The translations under genes and the position numbers were made by a program. The notes beneath the pieces are model-generated. The model searched no databases. It had not been told where the DNA came from and was given only the letters and a program-made list of their open reading frames with translations. From Adineta steineri (taxonomy: Eukaryota; Rotifera; Eurotatoria; Adinetida; Adinetidae): a stretch of DNA of 64,000 bases. The stretch lies in assembly GCA_905250115.1 (NCBI GenBank), contig CAJNOI010000091.1:310001-374000 (forward strand), in the 5' to 3' direction. This document shows, in pieces, positions 12,801 through 24,471 of the stretch. Within the stretch, counting starts at the first letter, position 1. The number at the start of each line of letters is the position of its first letter.

Positions 12801-14376
12801 TGATGTTAGTTCAGGCAATGAAGATAGTGGATCAGAAGAACAAGATGAAAATAATTTACCAATGGTTATTGTCAAAGGTATGTATCTGAATACTATCAAT
12901 TCTTTTTAATTAGATTCTTTTTCATTTAGCATCGAAAAAAGAAGAAGTATCAAATAATGCTGCAATTACAACTGATACAAGTAGTCTTCAATCATTACAA
13001 AAACCTGTAAATAACAATCAACAAGTTGCTATACCAAAACGTAAACGTCGTGATCGTATTCCTGAACGACCAAATTATAGTATTAATTTATGGAGTATCA
13101 TGAAGAATTGTGTTGGAAAAGATCTATCAAAAATTCCAATACCTGTTAATTTTAGTGAACCTATATCGATGTTACAACGAATAACAGAAGAACTTGAATA
13201 TAGTTCTGTACTTGATATGGCTGCTAAATCAAATGATAATTGGGAACAATTAGCATATGTTGCTGCATTTACGATTTCATCTTATTCGACAACAACAACA
13301 AGAGTTAATAAACCATTTAATCCATTACTTGGTGAAACATATGAATGTGATCGAACTGATGATTTAGGTTGGAGATCAGTGGCTGGTAAGAATTAATTGA
13401 AAAAAAAATTCTTATTCAAAACAAAATTCTTCTTTTGTAGAACAAGTTAGTCATCATCCACCAGCTTTATCAACATATGCCGAAGGTCCAGGATGGACAT
13501 TATATCAAGAATTTACAATGACATCGAAATTCCGTGGTCAATATTTAAGTATAACGCCATTAGGTCATTCTCATTTAATATTTAAGAATACTGGTAATCA
13601 TTTTACATGGCGAAAAGTAACTACACTTGTTAATAATATCATTGTTGGTAAACTTTGGATTGATAATGTAAGTTAAATATTAAATACAACAATTTTTATA
13701 TAATTTTTGTTTTGTAAAGGTTGGTGAAATGGATATTATTAATCATACAACTAAAGATGTTTGTAAATTGAAATATTATCCTTATAGTTACTTTTCGAAA
13801 GATGTTCCACGTAAAGTAACTGGTGTTGTTACTGATGTTAATGGTCAAGCTCGATGGGTATTAACTGGTAAAAGAAATATTCGACTTTATTTTCTTGTCT
13901 GTATAAAAATATTCTATTTTTTAGGTACATGGACTGAGAAAATCGAAGGTGGCCCAGTTGAATCAGCATCAGGTCATCATAAGCATTCACATATGGAAAC
14001 ACGTAATATGAAATTATTATGGCAACGTAAAATGCCACCAGCATATCTTGAAACAATGTATAATTTTACTCAACTTGCTATTGAATTAAATGAATTTGAA
14101 CCTGATGTTGCACCAACAGATTCTCGTCGTCGTCCTGATCAACGTTTAATGGAAGAAGGACGTTGGGATGAAGCAAATTCCGAAAAATTACGTCTTGAAG
14201 AAAAACAACGACAAACACGACGTGCAAAAGAATCGGGTGGACATGATAATTATACATCGAAATGGTTTAAAAAACAACAAGATACATTAACTGATTCCGA
14301 AATACATATGTTTACAAATGAATATTGGGAATGTAAACAAAAACAAGATTGGGCACGATGTGAAGATATATATTAA
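9856..14376 (+). CDS. OSBP: Oxysterol-binding protein (PH + FFAT + ORD)
   Basis: Exchanges sterol and PI4P between ER and trans-Golgi membranes. Ten exons: 9856-9979, 10965-11126, 11185-11390, 11449-12037, 12371-12695, 12747-12877, 12930-13385, 13441-13667, 13720-13867, 13925-14376; 939 residues. A Ser/Asn-rich N-terminal tail leads to a PH domain at about residues 155-245 (GWLYKWTN / YLKGYQKRWFVL, the junction restored by splicing). Coiled-coil segments follow, then an FFAT motif DDEEFYDAIDD (EFYDA at about 452-456) for VAP binding at the ER. The sterol-binding ORD runs from about 590 to the end and carries the family fingerprint EQVSHHPP (665-672), created across an exon junction. Architecture and length match OSBP1/2 rather than short ORPs. 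Intron 1 is long (985 bases). Confidence 0.97.
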
Positions 14377-14795
14377 TTCGATAAAAACGATTTTCTCTTT
14401 TTTATTACATTGACTTTAATTCTATTTTAATTTTTTCTTATATTTATTGTCTGCGTGTTTGTATACCTTGGCGTCTGATGATAAACAAAATCGATTGTAT
14501 ACTTTCATTTAATTGATTTCCTCTTTTTCATCTTTCATTCATTCATTCATTCATTTTTTCTTTCTTTCATTCTACGCCGTTAATTTTTAAACCAGCAGAG
14601 TTTTAGCAAATATATATGTATATATATATATATATTAAGAAGGAGCATTGGACGGAGAGTAAACAGTATTATTGGAACTTATTCTTTTTTTTTGTGTATT
14701 TTATGCTTATATATATATATTTTAGATAAGCTAATGAGGAGAGAAAGAATAATACGATCTTGGTATTTAACTAAAAATATATATTTAAATATGAG
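14377..14795. other. Intergenic spacer with simple repeats
   Basis: 3' flank of OSBP and promoter side of the TMEM8-like gene. Contains an (ATTC)n run (about 14535-14556) and TA-rich runs (about 14612-14636 and 14709-14720). No gene seen. Confidence 0.5.
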
Positions 14796-17700
14796 ATGAT
14801 TAAGTTTATATTAATTATTGTGTTTTGTTGGTGTTCGGCAGAGAACAATCCATTAATTGGTATGTAATTTGTATTTTGTACTATTTTAATGGATGAGGAG
14901 AGTTTGAAATCTTATTCAATTCAAATAAATACTTCTTTCTTTAGGTAGATGAATTTCTCAAATATAGATTTTCCCATAAATACCTTCATTGAATTTGTAA
15001 CTCTCTGGCAAGTTCTCCCTGATTGCTACTGATCTAATATTTGTCTGTGCAGACTGAGAAATAATTCGCGATACTAAGTTGCTTGATAATTGAATTTACT
15101 AATACAATGAATTATTTTATATTGAAATCTAACAACTTATTTTTTTTATTTAGGTTACGATTTTGGTCAACAGTATTCTCGTATCCGTATATTCGAATAT
15201 GAAAGTTATTCCGACGTTAAATTTCTTAAGTTTAATATTCAAGGTCCAACAACATTAGCTAATTGGTCTTTAACTCTATCCACCGAAGGAAAATGTACGA
15301 ATTATTTTGCAAATATTCATTTGTATGTATAAAATAATAAATTAAAACAACCGTTTATTTTTTCTATTATTCAGTTATCTCCAACATGGTGCATATCCAT
15401 TAACAGCACCACGAAATGAATCACTTCCAGAAACATATATACCTAATCGTCATAATCTTTTTAAATTAATATTTAATACAACATTATTAAACCCATTAAT
15501 TCAATTAAATAATCCTCCTATTGGAACATGGTTTGCGATGGTAAATATCTAACGAGAGAATCATCCGAGGTATCAAAAAGCTTTTGAGTCGAAATTTTGT
15601 CCACAAGTAGGCGATACATAGACTATAAGAAAGCCTAAAAGGGTATGTGCCTAAGTTGATATTTGACTAAGATATCGACTATTTAATGTATTCAATCAGA
15701 CAAGCTTGCTTGCAAAGTTTCAGAAATTTCGGAAAGACTGTCGCCGAGATGCAAGTATGTTAGCATAGAGACGTTTTCTTACGGATTCATATCTCGGAGA
15801 GAATCTGTCTAAAATTTCTGAAACTTTGTAAGCAAGCTTGTCTGATTGAATACATTAAATAGTCGATATCTCAGTTAAACATCAACTTGGGCACATACTC
15901 TTTTAGGCATTTTATAGTCTATGTATCCCTTACTTGTGGACAAAATTTCGACTGAAAAGCTTTTTGATACCTCGGGTGGTTCCCTCGTAAGATTAAGTTT
16001 AATTAAAATATTGTATGTGACATACTTTAGACATTTATTGATCATCCAACATCAGAAATTAAACCAAAAGTATGTTTTTTTTATAAATATGATTTATTTT
16101 TCTAAATTTTTTTTATATAGATAACGACAGGATGTAATCTTTATCTATCGACTTGGCTTGATTATCAAGTAGTTCCTAGTATTTTTACATTAGTGTTTAA
16201 TGAACCACGTCAAGTTGTATTATCTGATAATAAAACATCGATTTATGCATCGTAAATAGTTTTTTCTTCCATTAAAAAAAGAAAATTTTGATTGAAATTA
16301 TTATTTTAGTTATTATACGTCAGTAGGAAATTCTCGATTAAGAATTTCTTTTGATTGGTCAAATAATTGTGAGATTATATTTTTGGCACGAATAAATGCT
16401 CTTCCAAATATATATTTATATGATTATAAATCAGGTATTTATTTATTTCGAATAAACAAATTTCATTTTGTTTCTTTAGTCTGTACAAATAAAACATGTT
16501 TAATTGAAATCGATCAATTATCTGCATCGATATCAATTTATTTTCAACTAACAGTTACGAATGTCTCATGTTTAATAAATCCTCTTCATGGTGAAATACT
16601 TATTCGTTCAACTGGTACATATTTTTCGAAATATTCTTTTATCATTCTATTTTCTTTTTATAGAATGTTTATCTTCATCAGATAATTTTTGTGTTCAACC
16701 TTATCCAACACGACGAATAATGTTTAATTATTATTATGATTTTTTATATGTACCTATATATACAACAAATCGTTTTAATAGTCATAGTACAAGTTCAATA
16801 ACATTAAATGGAAATGATGTATCAATGTATGCATATGAATTTATTGTTGATGATAGAAATATAGGTGGAACATTACATTTTGATTTTGAATCTCGACTTA
16901 TGGTAAATTTATTTTTCCTGAAGAAAATTTTCGATTAAAATTCGGTTTTTTTTCTCTAGCCTTTTGTATCGCCAGATGTTAATGTTAGTATTCTTGGATG
17001 TTTATCAAAATATCAACCACGTCGTTTTGATCAATGTGAATCGAATTATAAAATATTAATTGATAAAAATTCGATTTCATTACGATCATTACCTTATCCA
17101 GAAATGGCATTTTGGTATTTAACATTAGAATTTTTTTGTAATGGGTTAGTTTATATATTTTCTTTTCCATTGAAATTTTTATTTTCTTAAATATTAGTTC
17201 AAAAAATGAATGTACAAATGCTGCAGTATCATTAATGTTTCAAATTTCATCATCACAATGTACAAAACAACAATGTGGAACATATGGAATCTGTCGAATA
17301 ATGACATCACAACAAAATGTCTTTTCAACTTGTACATGTATTGCTGGTTAGTTGACATAGATACCAACATTGGGTTTTTTTCTATACCCTCGCCCACCCT
17401 AATATCTCTGATACAAATATTATCTTGTTTTAGGTTATCGTGGTTATGGTTGTACAGATAGTACTCATGCGTATACATCAAAAAGTTTAACAAGTGTTCT
17501 TTTTCTAACGATTAGTAATTGTATGTTTATACCAGCGATTATATTAGCAATCTATCGACGTTTATATATTGAAGCACTTGTTTATTTTTTCAATATGTTT
17601 TTTTCAACAGTAAGATTTTTGGTTTTAATAGCAAAAAGAAATATTTTTTTTCCTAGTTTTATCATGCATGTGATCAAGATATAAATAAATTTTGTATATT

Positions 17701-19094
17701 TAAATATGATGGATTACAATTATCGGATTTTATTGGTTCATATGCATCATTTGTTATCACATTAATTACTATGGCTATTATTCCAAGATCATTTAAAGTA
17801 TTTTTATTTATGTTAGGTTTATTAACATGTATTGTTATTAATTCACGTGATCGTTTTGATCATTTACAATTTATTAGTTTAATTAGTATTACATTTATAT
17901 TTACTATGTTAACATGGGTATTTATTTAAAAACAAATCTATTTCTTTTATTTAATTAATTTTCTATATATGAATCTAGATTATTGTTTCAATAAGATATC
18001 GTCATTTACGACCATCATCAAAACGTCTTCTATTAGTTACCCCAGGTTTTTTACTAGCAATAGCAGGACTTGTTTTATTTGCATTTTGTGAAACCGAAGA
18101 AAATTATTGGTATATACATAGTTTATGGCATATACTTATTGCAACTTCGATACTATTCTTTCTTCCACATAAACATTTTTATAAACGAGGTAATTAAACC
18201 AAAAAAATTATTTTGTTTTTTAATAATAAGTAAAATAATTCATTAGAAAGAAAAGAAGAATACCAAGTAAATTTACCACTTGTAATAAGAAAAACATCAG
18301 GTGAAAATCATCAGATTAGTTTACTATATTGATATATATGTATAAAAGCATGTTGAATGCATGAAAATAATAAATGAATGAAATATATGAACTATGGATT
18401 TACTATTTACTATCGATTGTGAACTATTTTAATGTGTTTTCTTTAATTAGTTAAATAGAGAATGTAAAAAAGAATATCCACTGAATGTTGATCCATTATT
18501 TATTTAGCGAAATTAGTTCTCAGAAAAGATTATCTTATATGAACTACTCGAAATTGTAACAGTATATATGTATACCCATAGAAGGCAATACTAGAGCATT
18601 GACGTTCATAAGTTCTTATTACTGCTGATTGCATGAAAGCAAATTATCATTCATACGCACACATACACTATGAAAACTTTAATTACTTCAGCTTGATACC
18701 AACGATTACTTATTAACATTCTGCCTAATCGGGATAATGACCATCTATATCTTCATTTCAAACAGTGGCGGAGCTCAGACCTCTTAGCCAAACCTTTCAT
18801 ACGTGTATTTTATTCATTGACTCCGCCACTGCTTCCAAAATCTGTATTGACAATAGCTTGTTTTTCTATTGAATGTATGCTTTGAGCACGTTAATTTTGT
18901 ATTTAATATCTTTTTTCTATATATTATATTTTTCTTTTTAAGGACTTATTGCACAACGAAATGAAAATGTTTCTGAACCAGTTGTGAATATAAGCACGGG
19001 CAGTACAGCACTTGCAACGCCAATTGATAATACTTCTCTATCATCATCGAATACTGATACATCGAAAAAATCTACTGACAATCTTCTAAATTAA
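14796..19094 (+). CDS. TMEM8A: TMEM8/PGAP6-like EGF and 7-transmembrane protein
   Basis: Vertebrate TMEM8A (PGAP6) is a surface GPI-specific phospholipase A2; TMEM8B (NGX6) is a relative. Fourteen exons: 14796-14859, 15154-15322, 15375-15540, 16031-16069, 16121-16251, 16310-16434, 16480-16614, 16664-16902, 16960-17144, 17198-17346, 17434-17609, 17657-17917, 17979-18189, 18943-19094; 733 residues. A signal peptide (MIKFILIIVFCWCSA) precedes a long ectodomain with many Cys and N-glycosylation sites. An EGF-like module follows (CGTYGIC ... CTCIAGYRGYGCTD), then seven hydrophobic segments in the last third. The 7TM core has FYHACDQ and DFIGSYASF, with conserved polar residues typical of the CREST superfamily. 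Intron 3 holds a MITE and the last intron a mini-hAT. An alternative last exon is given separately. Family is firm; orthology to A or B is not resolved. Confidence 0.88.
15553..15987. mobile_element. 435-bp foldback MITE, PIF/Harbinger-like TSD
   Basis: Two long arms of roughly 185 bases are near-exact reverse complements of each other, starting CGAGAGAATCATCCGAGG and ending CCTCGGGTGGTTCCCTCG. They are separated by a short unmatched centre (about 15750-15800). The flanks carry TAA at 15550-15552 and 15988-15990, the 3-bp duplication typical of PIF/Harbinger. Sits in intron 3 of the TMEM8-like gene. No coding capacity. Confidence 0.85.
18247..18332 (+). CDS. Alternative terminal exon of the TMEM8-like gene
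   Basis: After exon 13 (ends 18189, phase 1) an AG acceptor at 18245-18246 opens a frame of 28 codons, counting the split one. It starts ERKEEYQVNLPLVIRKTSGE and ends with TGA at 18330-18332. ATAATAAATG, a plausible poly(A) signal, follows about 35 bases later. Using it would give a 711-residue isoform with a basic tail in place of the Ser/Thr-rich tail encoded at 18943-19094. Both acceptors are in phase. Transcript evidence is not available here. Confidence 0.5.
18763..18831. mobile_element. 69-bp miniature hAT-like element
   Basis: Ends CAGTGGCGGAG and the exact complement CTCCGCCACTG, 11 bp each, enclosing under 50 bases. CAGTGGCG ends are typical of hAT elements. The 8-bp flanks ATTTCAAA and CTTCCAAA match at 6 of 8, compatible with an aged hAT duplication. 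Lies in the last intron of the TMEM8-like gene. Confidence 0.65.
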
Positions 19095-19662
19095 AATTTG
19101 ATAGTTTTGTGATGTAATCTTCTTCTTCTTTTTCTTTGCTCTAACTCAAAATGTAGAATTTAATGTGATCTTTTCAATTTTCTTTCTCGTCTGTGTCTGA
19201 TTCGACTCTAAATAGTTCTTTCTTTTTTTTTTATTTCATAATTCATCTTTTTTTCTACCCTATCGATATTTTTTGTCTCTCTAGTCGTTTTTTCTATGTC
19301 TCTACATCTACAAATGTATCTGATTTACATCTCATGTGCCTTTTTTTTTTCTTAATTACCCAAGTGTGTCAAAACGAAGAGATGGCGCTAATTAATTCTT
19401 GATAATATAGAATAATATTTTTTAATAGTCATTATTTGTATTCAAATAAAATTAATAGATATTTAAAAATTACGAAATTTATTTTAACATTAAATCATAC
19501 GGTAAGTTCTTTGTTATAAGTAATAATCAATATAAACGATATCAAACAATGGATAGATTATTAGCCTAGAACAAAACAATTAATCTTATATGAATTTTGT
19601 CTTGTTGTTGTCATTGAATTTCTAAATAGGATAAGAAATATGATTATGTACTAAATTGAAAG
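19095..19662. other. Intergenic spacer
   Basis: 3' flank of the TMEM8-like gene and promoter side of the Artemis gene. T/C-rich in its first half; AAATAAAATTAATAG near 19443 may carry the poly(A) signal. No gene seen. Confidence 0.45.
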
Positions 19663-22458
19663 ATGTGTACTTATCATGGGATATTGGAAGAATATCCTCT
19701 TATATCTATTGATTCATTTGAAAGTCATAATTATACAAGTACAATGTTTTTTATAACACATATTCATATGGATCATCTTGTTGGTCTTGAACGACCAGCA
19801 TTTGGTAAATATGTTGCTAAAGTTAATGCTCCAATATATATGTCAGATATATCGAAACAATTATTAAGTACTATGCCAATATATCGTCATTTAATACCAT
19901 ATTTTAAATCAGTTCCAATTGATCAACCGTTTACATTAACAATACAATCAAATGATCCTGTACAAGCAAAGAAAAAAGAAGGCGGTGGTAAATTTAATTT
20001 GATAATTAATATTCTTTTTTTTTTTGTCAACGAAAATATTTATTTTAGAGAGTGAAAGTATAAAAAATACATTATCATCACATACACCGAATGTTGTTGA
20101 AACAATTGTTGTTACTTGTTTTGGTTCTGGTCATTGTCCGGGATCTATTATGATATGGATTGAAGGTGAACATGGAAATGTTTTATTTACAGGTGATTTT
20201 CGTTTATATCATGGTCAAGCAAAACGTTTAGCACATTTACATCGACGACGAATAGATAATGATGATAAATATCTATTTAAAACGATTGATAATCTTTATA
20301 TTGATATGACTTTTTTTCGTCCAGAAATTTTACATATTCCAACACGTGAAGTTTGTTGTGAAGCACTTATTTTATGGATAAAAGGCTTATTAAAAGAAAA
20401 ATCAAATGCTCACTTTCATTTTAAACAAAGGTATATATATACATTTAACAAAGAAAAACGTAGATATAATTTTCTTTTTTTAGTGCTCGAGTTGGTTACG
20501 AACAAATTTATCGAGCTTTATATGAAAGTTTAGGTATGCGTGTACATGTTGAACAAAGTCAATATGAATTTTTTGCATGTCTACCAATCATACAAGAATG
20601 TTTAACCACTGATCCAACAACAACACGTTTACATGCATGTCGTACACCATCATCAAATTATACAGAACCATGTTCTTTATTTCGAAATTGTGATAAACCT
20701 ATTCGAATTTTTCTATCAATTATGTGGTTTACAGAACAAATAGCTGCTAGTAAATTTCATCTCTTTTTTATTAATCTTACGTAGGGGATCATGAGGGCGA
20801 GGATATAAGAATACACACATAATATCCGGTTGATTAAATATGATAGGATTCGACATTCTATTTAAGTACGGTCAAGTTAAGTGAGCTCCAAATTTCAAGT
20901 TTTTCGACAAATTGTAGTTTGTAACTGTGTGCTTTTTTTCTTGAGTTTTACCGATCGACACAGTACAGTTCAGAGTATCTATTAAAGTAATCAAAAACAG
21001 ATGATTACAGTTTTCAGGTAGAATTTTTTGCGAAAACTTAGATTAATTCATTTTTCAGGTGGATTATTAGTTGAATATCATGAATATCATTCAAATTTTG
21101 ATCAAAATCTATCGAAACGTTGTCTCGGCTTTCAAGATTATGGAAATGAAACTAATGATATTATTTATCCAGATAAATATCTAGGTTATCGTTTATGTTA
21201 TTCATTACATTCATCATTTTCTGAAATAGTTGATTTTTTAAAAACATTAAAACCAAAATGTGTTACACCAATTGCTGCACCACTAACAACATTAATCACA
21301 ACAAAACGTTTTTTTCAACTAATTGATTATTTTATTCAAGATCAATCAAATCATGATATCGAAACATCAATGATAACAATTAGAAAATTAAATGAAAAAA
21401 TACAAAAAAAATCAATTAATCATACAATTCAACTTAAACATCGTTATGAATCATTTGAAACAAAATTTGAACGAAAACGTCGAAGAAAATTATTTAAAGA
21501 AAAACAACAACGAAAAGCAAATGATGAAGAATTAGATTTAGGAATGAATGATGAACGAGAAGAAAATCTTTTACAACGAATTAATTCCATAAATGAAATA
21601 ATTAGTAATCATATGACAACAAATCCTTCAAAAAAATTCTATCGCTGTATGTCGAAAAATATTTAACTGATCTATTGAGATATTAGTTCGTGATAAAATA
21701 ACATTAATATGATTAATTCAGTGGCAGGTCTAGGATTTTAGAAGGGAGAGACGATTTCTCAGTAGGAGTGGGGCGATTTTGGCTAAAAACTATTTTTGAG
21801 TCCAATCGAAGTAGTGTAAACCTAGTTTTTCGTTCATATTTGCTGTAAAATTATCAAAAAAAATTTCCGAAGGATCGATGACCACTAGAGTACGGCGGTT
21901 CTAAGAAAATGGAACCGAAACCGAATTGGAACCGCTCTTTTCTCATTTCCACTGACCAGAACCGCATTTTAAGCCCGATTGCGGGTAATTTTTGGAACCG
22001 CCATATTCTAGCGATCGCCCCCAAAATCCACCACTGGATTAATTTTATATCAAACTTAATGAATCTATAATAGGCTAATAATATAATTAATTATTTCTAT
22101 TCAAATTTTAGCTATTTCAATGGATATCTTAACTACAAAAGAAGATAAGATTCAATTTGAAAATAATTCATCTGTTAATATGTCTTGTGAAGAATCAAAT
22201 TTAACCGACAGTTCCAGTCAAACAAATTCTATTCAATCAATGGAAGAACAATCAGATATTTTTCTAGATGATTCATCATCAGAAATAACTCCTATTATTA
22301 ATCATCAACCTATTGAATTATCAAGTATAGATTCAAATCGTCAACGTACAATATCAGAAACATCATCTGATACAGTTGATTATGATTTTGATACAGAAAC
22401 ATGTGCAACATTAACATTTGGATCACTACAATCATCATTTTCTTTTTCTAATTCTTAA
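19663..22458 (+). CDS. DCLRE1C: Artemis-like metallo-beta-lactamase/beta-CASP nuclease (SNM1C)
   Basis: DNA end-processing endonuclease of non-homologous end joining. Five exons: 19663-19987, 20049-20430, 20484-20749, 21059-21646, 22112-22458; 635 residues. Metal ligands are intact: HIHMDH with H33, H35, D37 and H38 at the same positions as human Artemis, GHCPGS (H137), TGDFR (D158). The beta-CASP part contains YIDMTF, LTTDPTTTRLHAC and YSLHSSFSEI (motif C histidine). Before motif C, about 25 residues are inserted relative to human. The C-terminal 200 residues are Ser/Asp/Glu-rich and unconserved, as in vertebrates where that tail is regulatory. Intron 3 holds a dispersed repeat and intron 4 a hAT element. 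SNM1A/B are less likely because of the start and motif spacing. A working NHEJ nuclease fits an animal that must mend breaks. Confidence 0.92.
20870..21038 (+). repeat. Dispersed ~170-bp repeat, copy 1
   Basis: Shares long similarity, same orientation, with 36637-36820: GTCAA(G/T)TTAAGTGAG, TTTCAAGTTTTTCGACAAATT, TGTAACTGTGTGCTTTTTTTC, CAGTACAG, CAGAGTATCTATT, AACAGATGATTA, TTTTCAGGTAGA and GCGAAAACT occur in the same order. Lies in intron 3 of the Artemis gene. No terminal inverted repeats or ORF recognised, so class is unknown (SINE or MITE fragment). Confidence 0.8.
21719..22036. mobile_element. 318-bp non-autonomous hAT element
   Basis: Starts CAGTGGCAGG and ends CCACCACTG, imperfect hAT-type terminal repeats. 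A perfect 8-bp target duplication GATTAATT lies at 21711-21718 and 22037-22044. GGATTTT-type subterminal motifs occur at both ends, and GAACCG hexamers recur in the right half. Non-coding. Lies in intron 4 of the Artemis gene. Confidence 0.88.
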
Positions 22459-22554
22459 TATTAAACAAATTATTTGTTACTTGATTTTTTTTCTTTTGTA
22501 GTCAATTGTTTTTGTAATATTAATATTTATGTAGAATTTTTGTTTTTGTAGATC

Positions 22555-23199
22555 ATGAGTTCAGTAGCTTTATCTGTTTTAACACTTACTCTTGGTATGT
22601 TTTTTATACTGATCGGTCAATTTAAAGTTACACCAAAATATTTTCCTGATATACATGAAGATATGGTAAGCTATATAATTTCTTAATAAATTCAATAATT
22701 TATTTATTTTCTTATATTAGAGACGAGAATTTGGACGTATTAATAAAGTATTTCCATTGTATCAAATAACTAATTGGCGTCCATATGCTAAAAACTATCG
22801 AATGACTATTGGAATTCTTGAAATTGTTTGTGGAGCTGTTCTAGTTCTTATACCAGGTATTATTTTGATTTGAAAAAAAAATAAAAAAAACTTTTCTTTT
22901 TTTTTTTCTATCAAGGTCGACTTAAACAAATCGCAAATACTATTCTTTTAATGTTAATGTTAGGTGCAGTTTATACTCATTATACTTTACATGATAAATT
23001 TGATCGTATGGCACCTGGCATTATCTTTAGTTTACTTTTATCGACTCGTCTGATTATTTATTGGCAAGGAAAATATGCACATTTGAATATACTCAATCAG
23101 AAACAGCCATATGAATCGAAGAAGAAAATTCAAATTGAAGAAGATGAAAATACACAAGAATCTATTGATGAAGAAACGGATGAAAAGAAAAAAGATTAA
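22555..23199 (+). CDS. TMEM35A: TMEM35/NACHO-like membrane protein
   Basis: TMEM35A (NACHO) is an ER-resident chaperone for nicotinic acetylcholine receptor assembly; TMEM35B is a paralogue. Three exons: 22555-22665, 22721-22856, 22916-23199; 176 residues, close to the family length. Four hydrophobic segments: residues about 3-22 (LSVLTLTLGMFFILIG), 62-80 (IGILEIVCGAVLVLIPG), 85-105 and 114-132. Diagnostic blocks are G-x-F-KVTP, GILEIVCGAVLVLIPG and the Lys/Glu-rich C-terminus ending EKKKD, an ER-type tail. It begins only 97 bases after the Artemis stop, so the two genes are very closely packed. The A/B assignment is uncertain. Confidence 0.85.
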
Positions 23200-24114
23200 T
23201 GTTTCTTTTCTTGACTTTTGATTAACTCATGTTTGTCTTCATCGTATTTGGTTTTTACTATATATAGCTTGTTATCTGTCTTTCTTTATTTTGTTACTAT
23301 ATTCAAATAAATATTGATAATCTTTTGGACATTGTTTGATATAATTCGTATGTTGATTTAACACAACGCAAAGTACGTCATGGAAAGATAAATATATATT
23401 CCATAGATCGAATAAATGTGTATTGCAGATGACGATCTTTTAAAAATTAAAATTCTTTTAATGAATATAAAATAGTTTTTTTTCTGAAAATGACTTACAT
23501 TATTTACTAATAGAAAATTTTACAAATAAATGTCGCATACACCTTAAAATTAAATATATTCATAATTTTAAATATTTCATATCAAGATATTTTATACTAA
23601 CGTCTACCTCCAGATGTTTTGCAAAATATTTTTCATATTAAATGAATTCTCTCTAGAATCTACTTGACATTTATTGGTATTAAAAAAGTACTTTATTCCT
23701 AGATTTCACTTAGAAATAAGAATGTCCTGGATATATTCTTTAATCTATGCTTCAATTAATATCTAGGTAACATACTTAGTTGTTTTGTCTATTGTAAAAT
23801 TAGAAATATTTCTTTTTATCTCGATTCTTTTCCTTATATGAGAAATAAAAGATATATAATTGAATATATATATTGGGAAAGCATATTAATTTTATTGTTT
23901 ACGTACAATTCGACAAAATATATGATGATTGAAGTTTTTTTTAAACATATGCACGTTTGACAAACAAATAAAAAGTATACAACGTACATTTGTTAATGAT
24001 AGATATAAAAAAATACTCTTCTTTTTTTTTTATTGAATGTTGGAACAAAAAAAAAATATCGAGTAGCAATAACATGATTTTGATGTTTATTTATTTATTT
24101 ATTTTGTACTTGAT
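23200..24114. other. Convergent intergenic spacer
   Basis: 3' flanks of the TMEM35-like gene (AATAAA at about 23306) and of the leftward neuropeptide gene. AT-rich, with no ORF, RNA gene or terminal-repeat element recognised. Confidence 0.5.
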
Positions 24115-24471
24115 CTATGTAACATTATTTTCTTCACGTTGTCTAAACATATGTCTTGATGGTTGATTTTGTTTATAATTATTATATAATTTTTTAAATA
24201 TATGTAGTTGATCATTGAATTCTTCAATATCATCATCATTCATCGATTTGTCGAAATTTGTATAAAGATCCGAAGGTGTATCTTCTCGACGAACAAGTTT
24301 TATTTTAAATGCATCATAATAATCTTTAACAGCTTTAAGATAATTTTCAATTTGTTCTTTGGTTTTAAAACGTGTTGGTCGTTCAGGTGGTGGAGGAATA
24401 TCAAGATAGGATGACAATGTACATGACACCAATGCGAAAAATAGCACAAGAATCAGGCACGTACTGTTCAT
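24115..24471 (-). CDS. Divergent NPY/NPF-like neuropeptide precursor
   Basis: Likely secreted prepropeptide. Single coding exon, 118 residues. A signal peptide (1-21, hydrophobic core LILVLFFALV) is followed by a Pro-rich start (PPPPERP, 26-32). Next comes an amphipathic helix, EQIENYLKAVKDYYDAF (39-55), with the Tyr-Leu...Tyr-Tyr spacing of the NPY/NPF fold. A dibasic RR (61-62) would release the peptide; the rest is an acidic C-terminal peptide, as in NPF precursors. The usual RPRF-Gly or RQRY-Gly end is missing: the peptide would stop at KIKLV with no amidation glycine. An AG acceptor lies one base before the ATG, and a donor at about 24535 fits a 5'UTR intron, common in NPY genes. It could instead be an unrelated small secreted protein. 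Confidence 0.55.
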   Translation of the reverse strand: MNSTCLILVLFFALVSCTLSSYLDIPPPPERPTRFKTKEQIENYLKAVKDYYDAFKIKLVRREDTPSDLYTNFDKSMNDDDIEEFNDQLHIFKKLYNNYKQNQPSRHMFRQREENNVT

